Below, piece after piece: positions 25,396-34,512 of a stretch of DNA of 64,000 nt. Every line of letters begins with the position of its first letter. Within the stretch, counting starts at the first letter, position 1. Source of the stretch: Pseudomonadota bacterium. GTDB lineage: Bacteria > Pseudomonadota > Gammaproteobacteria > Xanthomonadales > SZUA-38. The position numbers and the translations under genes were made by a program. The notes beneath the pieces are model-generated. The model was not told where the DNA came from. It made no database searches and was given only the letters and a program-made list of their open reading frames with translations. The stretch covers positions 1 to 64,000 of the forward strand of contig JBCCCR010000019.1 of assembly GCA_039033415.1 (NCBI GenBank), written 5' to 3'.

Positions 25396-28300
25396 GAGGT
25401 CTCTCCCACCGGCTCAACGGTGGTGGTTTCTTTAGGGCCACGCACCCAGCGCCGAATCACCACGTAGAAAACTGGCGTCAAGAAAAGCCCAACTAGCGTA
25501 ACGCCGAGCATGCCGCTGAAGACCGCGGTGCCCAGAACCTGACGCATCTCGGCGCCCGGCCCGCTGGCAATCACCAGGGGCACAACACCGAGGATGAACG
25601 CAAACGAGGTCATGAGGATGGGGCGCAGGCGAAGCTGGGCCGCGTTGGTGGCGGCGTCATAAATACTTTTGCCGAGACTCTCCTGCTGCTTGGCAAACTC
25701 GACGATAAGAATCGCGTTCTTGCTGGCCAGACCGATCAAAACAATGAACCCGATCTGGGTCAGGATGTTGTTGTCCATCCCGCGAAGGGCGATGCCCAAA
25801 AGCGCAAACAGGATGCAGAGCGGAACGATCAGTAGAATGGCCAGCGGCAGCGACCAGCTTTCGTATTGCGCCGTGAGCAGCAGAAAGACGAACAGGACGC
25901 TCAGCGGAAACACCAGCAGGCCGGCGCTGCCGCCGGAGCGCTGCTGGTAGGCCAGCTCGGTCCACTCGTAACTCATGCCGGCGGGCAGGCTGGCATCAGC
26001 AAGGTTCTCCATGGCGGTCAGTGTTTGACCGCTCGAAACGCCGGGCGGGGTGGCACCTTGCACCTCGGTCGCCGGATAAAGGTTGAAGCGCACCACACGG
26101 TCGGCCCCGGTGGTGGTTCGCAGGCTCGCCACGGAGCCGAGCGGCACCATGGCGCCGTCGTTGTTTCTTGCGCGTAGCGTCAGGATGTCTCGCGGATCGA
26201 TCCGGAACGGACCGTCCGCCTGGGCGGTCACCCGGTAGGCGCGGCCAAACAGGTTGAAGTCGTTGACGTAGGCAGACCCCAGGAAGACCTGCAGCGTCTC
26301 AAACACATTTTCTACCGGCAGGTTGAGCATCTCCGCCTTGGTTCGATCGATATCGAGAAAATACTGGGGCGAGGCGGTGCCGAAGGTGGTGAAGACCTGA
26401 GTCGCTTCGGGCAGCTGGTTGGCCTGGCCGATCAGCTGCCAGCTGGCACCCTCCAGTGTTTTCAGGCCGCGGCCGCTGCGGTCCTGCACCATCATTTTGA
26501 AGCCGCCGCCGTTGCCCAGGCCCGAGACCGCCGGCGGTGCGATTACAAACACCTGGGCTTCTTGGATGGCGCCTAAGCGTCCCCAAAGCTGACCAATAAC
26601 CGCATTCGCCGATTCCTCGGGTCCCCGCTCCTCAAAAGGCTTCAGAGTGACAAACATGGCGCCGGCGTTTGAGGCATTGGCAAAGGTGGCGCCGGAAAAG
26701 CCGGCGAAAGCCACAACCGGGCCGGTGCCGGGCGTTTCGTTGATGATGCCGATGGCTTTCTGGATGACCGCATCGGTTCGCGCCAGCGACGCGCCTTTCG
26801 GCAGCTCGGCGGCCACGATGACGTAACCGCGGTCCTGCTCAGGAATAAAGCCGGTGGGCACCCGCTGTAGGGCCAGGACTGTCAGGCCGATCATCAGCAC
26901 AAACAGCACCAGCGAGATGGCGGGGCGGCGGCTGAAGCGGCAAACGGCGTCACCATAACCGTTGGCCAGGCGCGTGAAGCCGCGATTGAACAGGCGGAAG
27001 AAGCCACCGAGAACCCGCTCCCACAAACGTCCGAAGACGCTGTCGTCCGAGCCTTTGGGACGCATCAGGATGGCCGCCAGCGCCGGGCTGAGGGTCAGGG
27101 AGTTCAGTGCGGAGATGATCGTGGCGGAGGCGATGGTCAGCGCAAACTGCCGGAAGAACTGCCCCGAGATACCGCCCAGAAACGCCGCCGGGATAAACAC
27201 GGCGCTGAGCACGAGCGCAATCGATACCAGTGCACCGCCGACCTCGGTCATGGTGATGCGCGCCGCGTCTCGCGGTGCTTCACCTTCCTCCATGTTCCGC
27301 TCAACGTTTTCGACCACCACAATGGCGTCGTCGACGACAATGCCGATGGCCAGCACCAGACCGAATAGGGAAAGATTGTTGAGCGAAAAGCCGAACCCCG
27401 CCATGACGGCAAAGGTTCCGATCAGAGAGACGGGGATGGCGGCAATGGGTATCAGCGCCGCACGCCAGTCCTGCAGAAAGACGATGATGACGAGGATGAC
27501 CAGCAGCACCGCCTCAATGATAGTGGTATACACCGCTGCTACCGACTCGGCGACAAATTCCGTCGGGTTGTAAACCACCCGGTAGTCCAGGCCCGCCGGA
27601 AAGTCCTTCTGCAGCCGCGCCATGGTGGCTTGGATTTCTTCCGCGGTCTGCAGCGCGTTGCTGCCGGGCCGCTGGAAGATGGCGATGGCCACCGCCGGAT
27701 CCCCATTGAGGTAGCTGTTGGTGACGTAATCGCGCGCGCCGAGCTCCACCCGCGCCACGTCGCCTACGCGAACCAGCCGACCGTCGTCGCCGGCGGCGAC
27801 AATGACCTCGCGGAACTCCTGGGCCTCGGTGAACCGGCCCTGGGTGTTCACCGTGTACTGAAACGCCCGATCGGCGTCCAGCGGCGGCTGTGCAAGGCTG
27901 CCGCCCGCCACCTGCACGTTCTGACTGCGCAGGGCCGCGACGACGTCGCTGGCGGTCAGGTTACGCTGGGCCAGGCGATCCGGGTCAAGCCAGACCCGCA
28001 TGCTGTATTCACGGGCGCCAAACACCGTGATGCTGCCGACCCCGTCGATTCGCGCCAGCACGTCCCGAATCTGGAGAAACGCGTAGTTGGAGATGTACAG
28101 CTGGTCGTAGGTGTCGTCCGGCGACAGCAGGTGAACGACCATCATCAGATCTGGCGAGCTTTTTTGCGTCACAACGCCCAGCCGCCGGACCTCTTCCGGC
28201 AGCCGTGGCTCCGCGCTGGCGACCCGGTTCTGGACCAGCACCTGGGCGGTGTCAAGATCTGTGCCCAGCGCAAAGGTGACCGTCAGCTGCATGACGCCAT

Positions 28301-28559
28301 CGGAGGTCGAGCTCGACTGCATGTAAAGCATGCCCTCGACGCCGTTGACCTCCTGCTCGATCGGCGTAGCCACCGTGTCGGCAATGATCTCCGGCGTTGC
28401 GCCGGGGTAGGCGGCGCGCACCACGATGGTCGGCGGTGCCACTTCCGGATACTGCGCAACGGGCAGGCCGCCGTAGGCGATCAGGCCAAGCAGGATAATG
28501 AAGATCGACAGCACCGCGGCGAACCGGGGCCGGTCGATGGAAAAGTGGCCGAGGTTCAT
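25392..28559 (-). CDS. RND multidrug efflux permease (AcrB/MexB type, HAE1)
   Basis: A 1055-residue inner-membrane RND pump, close in length to AcrB and MexB. It starts with the typical short cytoplasmic N-terminus (MNLGHFSIDRPRFAAVLSIFIILLG), has the proton-relay pair in VLAIGIVVDDAIVVVENVER, and a second-half signature GFIVLIGLASKNAILIVEFAKQ. Start and stop overlap the adaptor and the outer-membrane factor genes by four bases each, so the three are translated together. Substrates are probably lipophilic drugs, detergents or metabolites. Confidence 0.95.
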   Translation of the reverse strand: MNLGHFSIDRPRFAAVLSIFIILLGLIAYGGLPVAQYPEVAPPTIVVRAAYPGATPEIIADTVATPIEQEVNGVEGMLYMQSSSTSDGVMQLTVTFALGTDLDTAQVLVQNRVASAEPRLPEEVRRLGVVTQKSSPDLMMVVHLLSPDDTYDQLYISNYAFLQIRDVLARIDGVGSITVFGAREYSMRVWLDPDRLAQRNLTASDVVAALRSQNVQVAGGSLAQPPLDADRAFQYTVNTQGRFTEAQEFREVIVAAGDDGRLVRVGDVARVELGARDYVTNSYLNGDPAVAIAIFQRPGSNALQTAEEIQATMARLQKDFPAGLDYRVVYNPTEFVAESVAAVYTTIIEAVLLVILVIIVFLQDWRAALIPIAAIPVSLIGTFAVMAGFGFSLNNLSLFGLVLAIGIVVDDAIVVVENVERNMEEGEAPRDAARITMTEVGGALVSIALVLSAVFIPAAFLGGISGQFFRQFALTIASATIISALNSLTLSPALAAILMRPKGSDDSVFGRLWERVLGGFFRLFNRGFTRLANGYGDAVCRFSRRPAISLVLFVLMIGLTVLALQRVPTGFIPEQDRGYVIVAAELPKGASLARTDAVIQKAIGIINETPGTGPVVAFAGFSGATFANASNAGAMFVTLKPFEERGPEESANAVIGQLWGRLGAIQEAQVFVIAPPAVSGLGNGGGFKMMVQDRSGRGLKTLEGASWQLIGQANQLPEATQVFTTFGTASPQYFLDIDRTKAEMLNLPVENVFETLQVFLGSAYVNDFNLFGRAYRVTAQADGPFRIDPRDILTLRARNNDGAMVPLGSVASLRTTTGADRVVRFNLYPATEVQGATPPGVSSGQTLTAMENLADASLPAGMSYEWTELAYQQRSGGSAGLLVFPLSVLFVFLLLTAQYESWSLPLAILLIVPLCILFALLGIALRGMDNNILTQIGFIVLIGLASKNAILIVEFAKQQESLGKSIYDAATNAAQLRLRPILMTSFAFILGVVPLVIASGPGAEMRQVLGTAVFSGMLGVTLVGLFLTPVFYVVIRRWVRGPKETTTVEPVGETS

Positions 28560-29746
28560 CGGCCCTGCTGGTCGGTGGCGGTGCTGGGTGAGACCACCAT
28601 GCCCGGGCGCACGCGCTGCAGTCCGGTGAGAATAAAGCGCGATTCCGCGGTCAGTCCCGTCTCAACCACCCGCAGGCCGTCCTCCGTCAGGCGACCGGGT
28701 GTGATCACCTGCTGGCTGACCGTGTTTTGATCGTCCAGAACATACACAAACTGCCTGGACTGGTCTGTGCCGATGGCGGTATCGGGTATCAGCAGCGCCG
28801 GATAGGGGCCTCTGCCCTGCAGCTGAACCTTCGCAAACAGGCCGGGAATGAGGATCCCGTCGGGGTTCGGAAAGATGCCGCGACCTTCGATGGTGCCGGT
28901 GGATGAGTCCACCACGTTATCGACAAAGTCCATGGCGCCGATATGAACATAGCCGTCTTCGTCAGAAACTTTCAGGCGCAGCGGATTGGGCGCCACCCGG
29001 GAACTGGGCCGATCGCCCGACTGGGCAAGACGCTGATACTTCAAATAGGCGTCTTCCGCCGCGGTGAAATACGCGTAGACCGGGTCGCGGCTGACGATCG
29101 TGGTCAGGAGCGTGGCGTTCGACTGGCCGCCGCTGATGAGATTTCCGCGGGTGACCAGCGCCCGGCTGGTCCGGCCACTGATCGGCGCCTTGACCCGCGT
29201 GAACTCCAGATCGAGACGGCTCTGCGTCAAAGCCGCATCCGCCGCCTTGACGGCCGACCGGGCCGACTGGACGTTCTGCGTTCTTGCGTCGAACTCCTCT
29301 TCGGAGATGGCCCGGGAGTTAAAGAGGTCCTTCGCCCGCTCAAGGTCGTTGTCGGCGAGCTGGGCGCTCACCTGTGCCTGCTGCAGCACCGCCTCGGCCT
29401 GCGCCACCGCCGCCTCGAAGGGGCGCGGGTCGACCACAAACAGCAGCTCACCCTGCTCGACCGTGTCGCCGTCGGTAAAGTCCACCGACTCGAGATAGCC
29501 GCTGACCCGGGCTCGCACCTCAACCGCTTCCACCGCGGCGATGCGCGCCGTGAACTCATCCCAGTCCGTGATAGCCCGTTCCTCGGGCATGGCGACGGTA
29601 ACCTGCGGTGGGGGAGGTGCCTCGCCACCGCCCTGCGGCTGTGTGTTACATCCGGTGAGTGTCGTCGCGGCGATGAGCGTTGCCAGCGCGGTAAAACAGT
29701 ATGCGAGCCTGGGGTGTGGCTTGGGTCGCCGAAAGGCTGTGTACAT
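28556..29746 (-). CDS. RND efflux adaptor lipoprotein
   Basis: A 396-residue membrane-fusion protein from the ATG at 29746. That start gives a lipoprotein signal with lipobox LTGC; the in-frame start 72 bases upstream was rejected because it would bury this signal. Domains in order: barrel-sandwich (RARVSGYLESVDFTDGDTVEQGELLFVVD), helical hairpin (AVLQQAQVSAQLADNDLERAKDLF), second barrel half (RVKAPISGRTSRALVTRGNLI) and beta-barrel with TGTIEGRGIFPNPDG. It is the first gene of the MFP-RND-OMF operon. Confidence 0.94.
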   Translation of the reverse strand: MYTAFRRPKPHPRLAYCFTALATLIAATTLTGCNTQPQGGGEAPPPPQVTVAMPEERAITDWDEFTARIAAVEAVEVRARVSGYLESVDFTDGDTVEQGELLFVVDPRPFEAAVAQAEAVLQQAQVSAQLADNDLERAKDLFNSRAISEEEFDARTQNVQSARSAVKAADAALTQSRLDLEFTRVKAPISGRTSRALVTRGNLISGGQSNATLLTTIVSRDPVYAYFTAAEDAYLKYQRLAQSGDRPSSRVAPNPLRLKVSDEDGYVHIGAMDFVDNVVDSSTGTIEGRGIFPNPDGILIPGLFAKVQLQGRGPYPALLIPDTAIGTDQSRQFVYVLDDQNTVSQQVITPGRLTEDGLRVVETGLTAESRFILTGLQRVRPGMVVSPSTATDQQGR

Positions 29747-30051
29747 AGATAGAAGCTCGGATGATTTCGGGCGCTGGGGGGCGCTGATGACGACCCGCTG
29801 AGGATACCACCCCGGCATGCTGTTGGTGTGACAAAAGGCCCGATCAAACGGGGTTTCGGTGCCGGTTCACGACGGTGCCCGCAATTGGTGCATACAGCAC
29901 CATGTTGGGTCGCCCTTTTTCTTCGAGATACAACGCTGTGTCTGCATATTGGCGATAAGCATCTGATCCTGTTCGGGTTACTCGCTTGCCAAAGAAATGG
30001 CACGCAATTTGATTAAACGGTTGTTGAATACCTACGACGAAGGATCAGGTC

Positions 30052-30582
30052 ATGCCCAGCGAACACGAAGCCATGTACGGAATCTCGCGCATCGATTCAG
30101 CGAAGGAGCGCGCCCACGCCTGGCGCGTGAGCCTGCGTCGCAACGGTAAGCGGCTCGTTAAGAATTTCACTGACCGACACTACGGCGGCAACAAAAAAGC
30201 GCTGCTGGCGGCGCAGCACTATCGGGACGATCTCCTCCGCCAGCACCCGCCGATGTCCCGCAAGACATTTGCCAAGATTCTGCGCTCCAACAATCTGACC
30301 GGCGTCAGCGGCGTTTATCGCTATGCCAAGCGGTACCGGCTTAAAGACGGCACCCAAAAAGAATCCTGGTACTGGGAAGCGAACTGGCCCACGTCACCCG
30401 GCGTCAGTGCTAAAGCCACGTTTTCCGTCAACCGCTACGGCGAGGACATCGCCCGCTTGATGGCGCTGCAGGCTCGCGAAAAAGGCCTGGCCGCCGTCGA
30501 AGGGGTCTTTTGGGCTTCAGCCCGCGGTGAGATGCCGTCTGCCGGCCGCGCGGGCCATGACGACGATCGCCGGGTCGCCTAG
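30052..30582 (+). CDS. Tandem AP2/ERF-like DNA-binding protein
   Basis: A 176-residue basic protein with a good ribosome site (AAGGATCAGG). It carries two AP2-like units. The first is YGISRIDSAKERAHAWRVSL, then RLVKNFTDRHYGGNKKALLAAQHYRDDLL. The second is LTGVSGVYRY, then SWYWEANW and AKATFSVNRYGEDIARLMAL. Each has three strands, with Trp in the third, and a helix. AP2 domains in bacteria are mostly fused to HNH endonucleases of mobile elements; here no nuclease motif is present, so this is more likely a stand-alone DNA-binding or nucleoid-associated protein. It is monocistronic with no functional context from neighbours. Confidence 0.72.
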   Translation: MPSEHEAMYGISRIDSAKERAHAWRVSLRRNGKRLVKNFTDRHYGGNKKALLAAQHYRDDLLRQHPPMSRKTFAKILRSNNLTGVSGVYRYAKRYRLKDGTQKESWYWEANWPTSPGVSAKATFSVNRYGEDIARLMALQAREKGLAAVEGVFWASARGEMPSAGRAGHDDDRRVA

Positions 30583-30983
30583 CCCCGAACCAGGCGATTT
30601 ATGTCGAGTTTGGGCGGCTCGCTGAGCTACCGGCTCGCAACATCAGGCAGCAGGCGTGGGGCAGACGCCACCGCCCAACGCGCTTTTGCTTGAGCTGACC
30701 GCGAGAGCAGGGTGACTGCCGATCAGCCGACAGAGTTCTATGGGACTCAAAAAACCCCCGGCTGATCGGCACGATCTCTGTTCGCGCATCGTGATGTCAC
30801 TATCTCCGTGCCCGGCGCCCCGTTGCGCCGGCTTTCCATACCTCTCCTGAGACTCGCTGCACGCTCTCCGACTAAAGACCTGAGTTCACTATGGCTCGCT
30901 GCAGCCCGGCGTCCTCAGAGGTTGCCTAATCCGCTTCGGTAGTCGAAAATTCACATCCTTTTGTCTCAGTTTGCGCAACGTTC
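30583..30983. other. 400-base non-coding gap with two hairpins
   Basis: No coding frame is apparent between the AP2-domain gene and the bkd operon. It contains TGCCGATCAGCC (30717-30728) and its perfect complement GGCTGATCGGCA (30760-30771) across a 31-base loop that includes CAAAAAACCCCC, and CCGGCGC/GCGCCGG (30812-30818, 30825-30831) across CCCGTT. These could be AP2 terminators, a small RNA, or part of the bkd leader. Neither hairpin has a convincing T-tract. Confidence 0.55.
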
Positions 30984-32219
30984 ATGGCTAACCCCTCTCG
31001 ACTGCATATCCCTCATCCAGCCGCTCGACCCGGCGAAAAACCCGATTTCAGCAGCCTCAAGCTGTCTCCGGCGGGGGCTGTTGAGCGTCCCGATACCCGG
31101 ACCGCGACCAGCGACATGGAGTACTTGGCGCACGACCTGGTGAGGGTTTTGGACGATGAACATCGCGCCCAGGGGCCTTGGAATCCTCACCTTGAATCGG
31201 CTGAGCTGCAGGTTGCGTTGCGTCAGATGATGCTGACCCGCGCGCTCGACGATCGGATGCATCGGATGCAGCGTCAGGGCCGCATCAGCTTTTACGTGAA
31301 ATGCCTTGGCGAGGAGGCGGTGTCGATCGGGCAGGGCATGGCGCTCGAACCGAAGGACATGCTGTTCCCCAGCTACCGCAACCAGGGTTTATACATCCTC
31401 CGGGGCACCGGCCTGGTCAACATGATAAGTCAGTGCCTGTCCAATACCAGGGACATGTGCAAAGGCCGTCAGCTCCCGGTGATGTACCACAATCAGGAGG
31501 GTCGGATTTTCTCGATCTCCGGCAACCTCGGCACGCAGTATCCGCAGGCAGTCGGCTGGGCGATGGCTTCAGCCATCAAAGGGGAGGATCATGTGGCCGC
31601 CGCCTGGGTGGGTGACGGCAGCACGGCGGAAGCGGATTTCCACCACGGGCTGACCTTCGCCGCGGTCTACCAGGCGCCGGTGATCCTAAACGTGGTCAAC
31701 AACCAGTGGGCCATCTCTACCTTCCAAGGTTTTGCCGGCGGCGAGCAGCGCTCGTTTGCGGCGCGCGGCCTTGGGCTGGGTATTCCCGGAATCAGGGTTG
31801 ACGGCAACGATCTGCTGGCGGTGTATTCGGTGACCCGCTGGGCCGCCGAGCGAGCGCGCAAGTCGCGGGGGCCAACCCTGATTGAGCTGGTGACGTACCG
31901 TGCCGGCGCCCACTCGACCAGTGACGACCCCAGCCGTTATCGGCCCAAAGAAGAATGGGCGGCGTTCCCGCTCGGCGATCCGATCGAGCGTTTGAAGCAG
32001 CACCTCATTTCGGAGGGAAACTGGACCGAGGAAAAACACGCCGCGCTTGAGCAGGATTTGAAGGAGCGTGTGACCTCCGCCTGGAAGGAGGCCTGTAAGT
32101 TCGGAACCATGAGCGACGGCCCTCAGCTTGATCCGCGGGAAATGTTTGACGACGTTTACGAAGAACTGACGCCACAGCTCGCGGCCCAGCGCGCAGAAAT
32201 GCTGGCGTTGGAGGACTGA
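30984..32219 (+). CDS. bkdA1: Branched-chain 2-oxoacid dehydrogenase E1 alpha subunit
   Basis: A 411-residue thiamine-diphosphate E1 alpha subunit. The ThDP-binding motif runs from GDGSTAEADFHHGLTFAAVY to NVVNNQW, and the loop YRAGAHSTSDDPSRYR is the conserved region that carries the phosphorylation site in mitochondrial BCKDH. The N-terminal extension (PRxHIPHPAARPGEKPDFS-like) and overall length match Pseudomonas BkdA1 rather than pyruvate dehydrogenase E1 alpha. It catalyses oxidative decarboxylation of the 2-oxoacids from Val, Leu and Ile with E1 beta. First gene of a three-gene operon; no E3 gene follows. Confidence 0.93.
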   Translation: MANPSRLHIPHPAARPGEKPDFSSLKLSPAGAVERPDTRTATSDMEYLAHDLVRVLDDEHRAQGPWNPHLESAELQVALRQMMLTRALDDRMHRMQRQGRISFYVKCLGEEAVSIGQGMALEPKDMLFPSYRNQGLYILRGTGLVNMISQCLSNTRDMCKGRQLPVMYHNQEGRIFSISGNLGTQYPQAVGWAMASAIKGEDHVAAAWVGDGSTAEADFHHGLTFAAVYQAPVILNVVNNQWAISTFQGFAGGEQRSFAARGLGLGIPGIRVDGNDLLAVYSVTRWAAERARKSRGPTLIELVTYRAGAHSTSDDPSRYRPKEEWAAFPLGDPIERLKQHLISEGNWTEEKHAALEQDLKERVTSAWKEACKFGTMSDGPQLDPREMFDDVYEELTPQLAAQRAEMLALED

Positions 32220-32221
32220 TC

Positions 32222-33238
32222 ATGGCTCAGATGAACATGATTCAGGCCATCAACTCGGCCATGGACGTTATGATGGAGCGCGATCCGACGGTGATTGTGC
32301 TAGGCCAGGACGTCGGGTATTTCGGGGGCGTCTTTCGCTGCACCGAGGGCCTGCAGCGGAAGTACGGCGAACATCGCGTGCTGGACGCGCCAATCGCCGA
32401 AGGCGGGATCGTCGGTTCCGCCATCGGTATCGGCGTCAATGGACTGAGGCCGGTCGCAGAGATCCAGTTTGCGGACTATATCTATCCCGGTTTCGATCAA
32501 ATTGTGAGCGAGCTGGCGCGGCTACGGTATCGCTCGGGCGGTGAGCAGTCGTCGCCGGTCACGATCCGCACCCCCTGTGGCGGCGGCATTCGCGGCGGAC
32601 AAACCCACTCGCAGAGTCCGGAGGCGATCTTCACCCACATCTCCGGCATTAAGACGGTAATGCCTTCCAACCCCTACGACGCCAAGGGACTGCTGATCAG
32701 CGCCATCGAAAGCAACGATCCCGTGGTGTTCTTTGAGCCAAAGCGGATCTATAACGGCCCCTTTGACGGAGACCCAGACAAGCCTGCGGTGCCGTGGACC
32801 ACGCACCCAAAGGGTGAGGTGCCGAGGGACTACTACACGGTGCCGCTCGACAAAGCGGACGTGGTGCGGTCCGGCAGTCAGCTCAGCATCATCACTTACG
32901 GAACGCTGGTGCACGTTGCGCAAAGCGCGGCCGAGCAGGCCGGCGTGGACGCAGATATTATCGACGTGCGGACGCTCGCGCCGCTCGACGTCGAAACCCT
33001 GGTCAAGTCGGTTCAAAAGACCGGTCGCTGCCTGATTGCCCACGAGGCGACGCGCTTCAGCGGTTTTGGTGCCGAGCTGTCGGCCACGATTCAGGAAAAC
33101 TGTTTCTGGCACCTCGAGGCGCCCATCGAGCGTGTCGCGGGCTGGGACACCCCGTATCCGCACGCGTTTGAATGGCAGTATTTTCCCGGCCAGAAACGTA
33201 TGATTGCCGGGATCAACCGAGTGATGTCGCATGGGTGA
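32222..33238 (+). CDS. bkdA2: Branched-chain 2-oxoacid dehydrogenase E1 beta subunit
   Basis: A 338-residue transketolase-like E1 beta subunit. Recognisable blocks are VLGQDVGYFGGVFRCTEGL near the start, VLDAPIAEGGIVGSAIGIGV, the pyrimidine-domain GGGIRGGQTHSQSPEAIF and the C-terminal GWDTPYPHAFEW. It pairs with E1 alpha to form the alpha2-beta2 heterotetramer. Only two bases separate it from E1 alpha and it overlaps the E2 start by eight bases, so co-translation is likely. Confidence 0.95.
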   Translation: MAQMNMIQAINSAMDVMMERDPTVIVLGQDVGYFGGVFRCTEGLQRKYGEHRVLDAPIAEGGIVGSAIGIGVNGLRPVAEIQFADYIYPGFDQIVSELARLRYRSGGEQSSPVTIRTPCGGGIRGGQTHSQSPEAIFTHISGIKTVMPSNPYDAKGLLISAIESNDPVVFFEPKRIYNGPFDGDPDKPAVPWTTHPKGEVPRDYYTVPLDKADVVRSGSQLSIITYGTLVHVAQSAAEQAGVDADIIDVRTLAPLDVETLVKSVQKTGRCLIAHEATRFSGFGAELSATIQENCFWHLEAPIERVAGWDTPYPHAFEWQYFPGQKRMIAGINRVMSHG

Positions 33239-34475
33239 ATTCGTATTTAAGCTGCCCGACCTGGGGGAAGGAACGGTCGAGGCGGAGATAGCCAAGTGGC
33301 ACGTGGAGGCCGGGCAGGTCATCTCCGAGGATGACCCGCTGGTCGACATGATGACCGACAAAGCCGCCGTCGAGGTGGCCTCGCCGGTATCCGGCAAGGT
33401 TCGGCTGCTACACGGGGAGGCAGGCGCGATGATGGCCGTCGGTTCAGCGCTGGTGACCCTGGACACCGAAGGCGAAGCGGCTGCGTCAGACGAGGCTGAG
33501 CCTGCGGCCCCGGCGGCAGAACCGGCCGCCGCCCCGTCGGCCGCGCCGACCGAAGCGCCAGCCGCAAAAAGCAACGGGCACGCCGGCGGCAGCGCGCGCG
33601 GCGGCAAGGTGCTGACCTCGCCAAGTATCCGGCGCCTCGCCCGGGAACAGAACATTAACCTCGGTGACGTAAGCGGCAGCGGGCCCAGCGGCCGGATACT
33701 GCGCGCTGACGTCGACGCCTTCCTGGCAGCCGCGGCTGCTCCGGGCGCTGCCGTTGTCGGCGGCCCTGTCAAGGCGCACGGCACCGAGGAGATCAAGGTC
33801 ATCGGTTTGCGTCGGGCTATCGCCCAGCGCATGTCGCAGGCCAAGCGGGATATTCCGCATTTCTCTTACGTTGACGAGGTGGATATCACGCAGCTCGATC
33901 TGCTGCGCAAGCACCTGAACCAAACCTCCGGTCAGCCCAGGCTGACCTATCTGCCGTTGATCGCCGCCGCGTTGATTCGAGTGCTCAAAGACTTTCCCCA
34001 GTGCAACGCCACCTATGATGACCAGCGCAACGTGATTGTGCGTCACCACGCTGTGCACTTAGGCATCGCCACCCAGACCGACGACGGCCTCAAGGTGCCG
34101 GTGGTCGATCACGCGGAGGCGCTGGACTTCTGGCGGCTGGCATCCGGCATGCGGGACCTGACCGAGCTTGCTCGCAGCAACCGCGCGAGCCGCAGTCAGC
34201 TCAGTGGCTCAACCATCACCATTACCAGCCTCGGCAAGCTCGGAGGCATCGCCAGTACCCCCATCATCAACGCACCGGAAGTCGGCATCATTGGCGTCAA
34301 TAAGGCGGTCCAGCGACCCATGGTCATCGATGGTGAGGTCCAGATCCGGCTGATGATGAACCTGTCGACGTCGTTCGATCATCGGTTCGTCGATGGTTAC
34401 GACGCCGCGGCCATGGTGCAGGGGATGAAAGAGCTGCTGGAAAACCCCGCCGCCATTTTTATTCCCGCTCCCTGA
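33231..34475 (+). CDS. bkdB: Branched-chain 2-oxoacid dehydrogenase E2 (lipoamide acyltransferase)
   Basis: A 414-residue E2 with one lipoyl domain (residues 1-80, lipoylated Lys44 in TDKAAVEV), an Ala/Pro-rich linker, a peripheral subunit-binding domain (LTSPSIRRLAREQNINLGDV, about 127-163) and the acyltransferase core ending with the catalytic SFDHRFVDGYDAA (His383, Asp387). It transfers the branched acyl group to CoA and builds the complex core. The lipoamide dehydrogenase (E3) must be supplied by another locus. Confidence 0.95.
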   Translation: MGEFVFKLPDLGEGTVEAEIAKWHVEAGQVISEDDPLVDMMTDKAAVEVASPVSGKVRLLHGEAGAMMAVGSALVTLDTEGEAAASDEAEPAAPAAEPAAAPSAAPTEAPAAKSNGHAGGSARGGKVLTSPSIRRLAREQNINLGDVSGSGPSGRILRADVDAFLAAAAAPGAAVVGGPVKAHGTEEIKVIGLRRAIAQRMSQAKRDIPHFSYVDEVDITQLDLLRKHLNQTSGQPRLTYLPLIAAALIRVLKDFPQCNATYDDQRNVIVRHHAVHLGIATQTDDGLKVPVVDHAEALDFWRLASGMRDLTELARSNRASRSQLSGSTITITSLGKLGGIASTPIINAPEVGIIGVNKAVQRPMVIDGEVQIRLMMNLSTSFDHRFVDGYDAAAMVQGMKELLENPAAIFIPAP

Positions 34476-34483
34476 GAAGCTGT

Positions 34484-34507
34484 CGCCGCCGAGACCCGTC
34501 GGCGGCG
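34484..34507. terminator. Terminator-like hairpin after bkdB
   Basis: CGCCGCCG (34484-34491) pairs perfectly with CGGCGGCG (34500-34507) around an 8-base loop, followed by a short CGTTCTT. It sits between convergent bkdB and the MDR reductase gene and probably serves both. Confidence 0.7.
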
Positions 34508-34512
34508 CGTTC

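Noticed and set aside
32522-33844. 440-residue minus-strand open frame across bkdA2 and bkdB
   Set aside because: Antisense to two clear genes; Ser/Ala/Arg-rich composition typical of reverse frames in GC-rich DNA.
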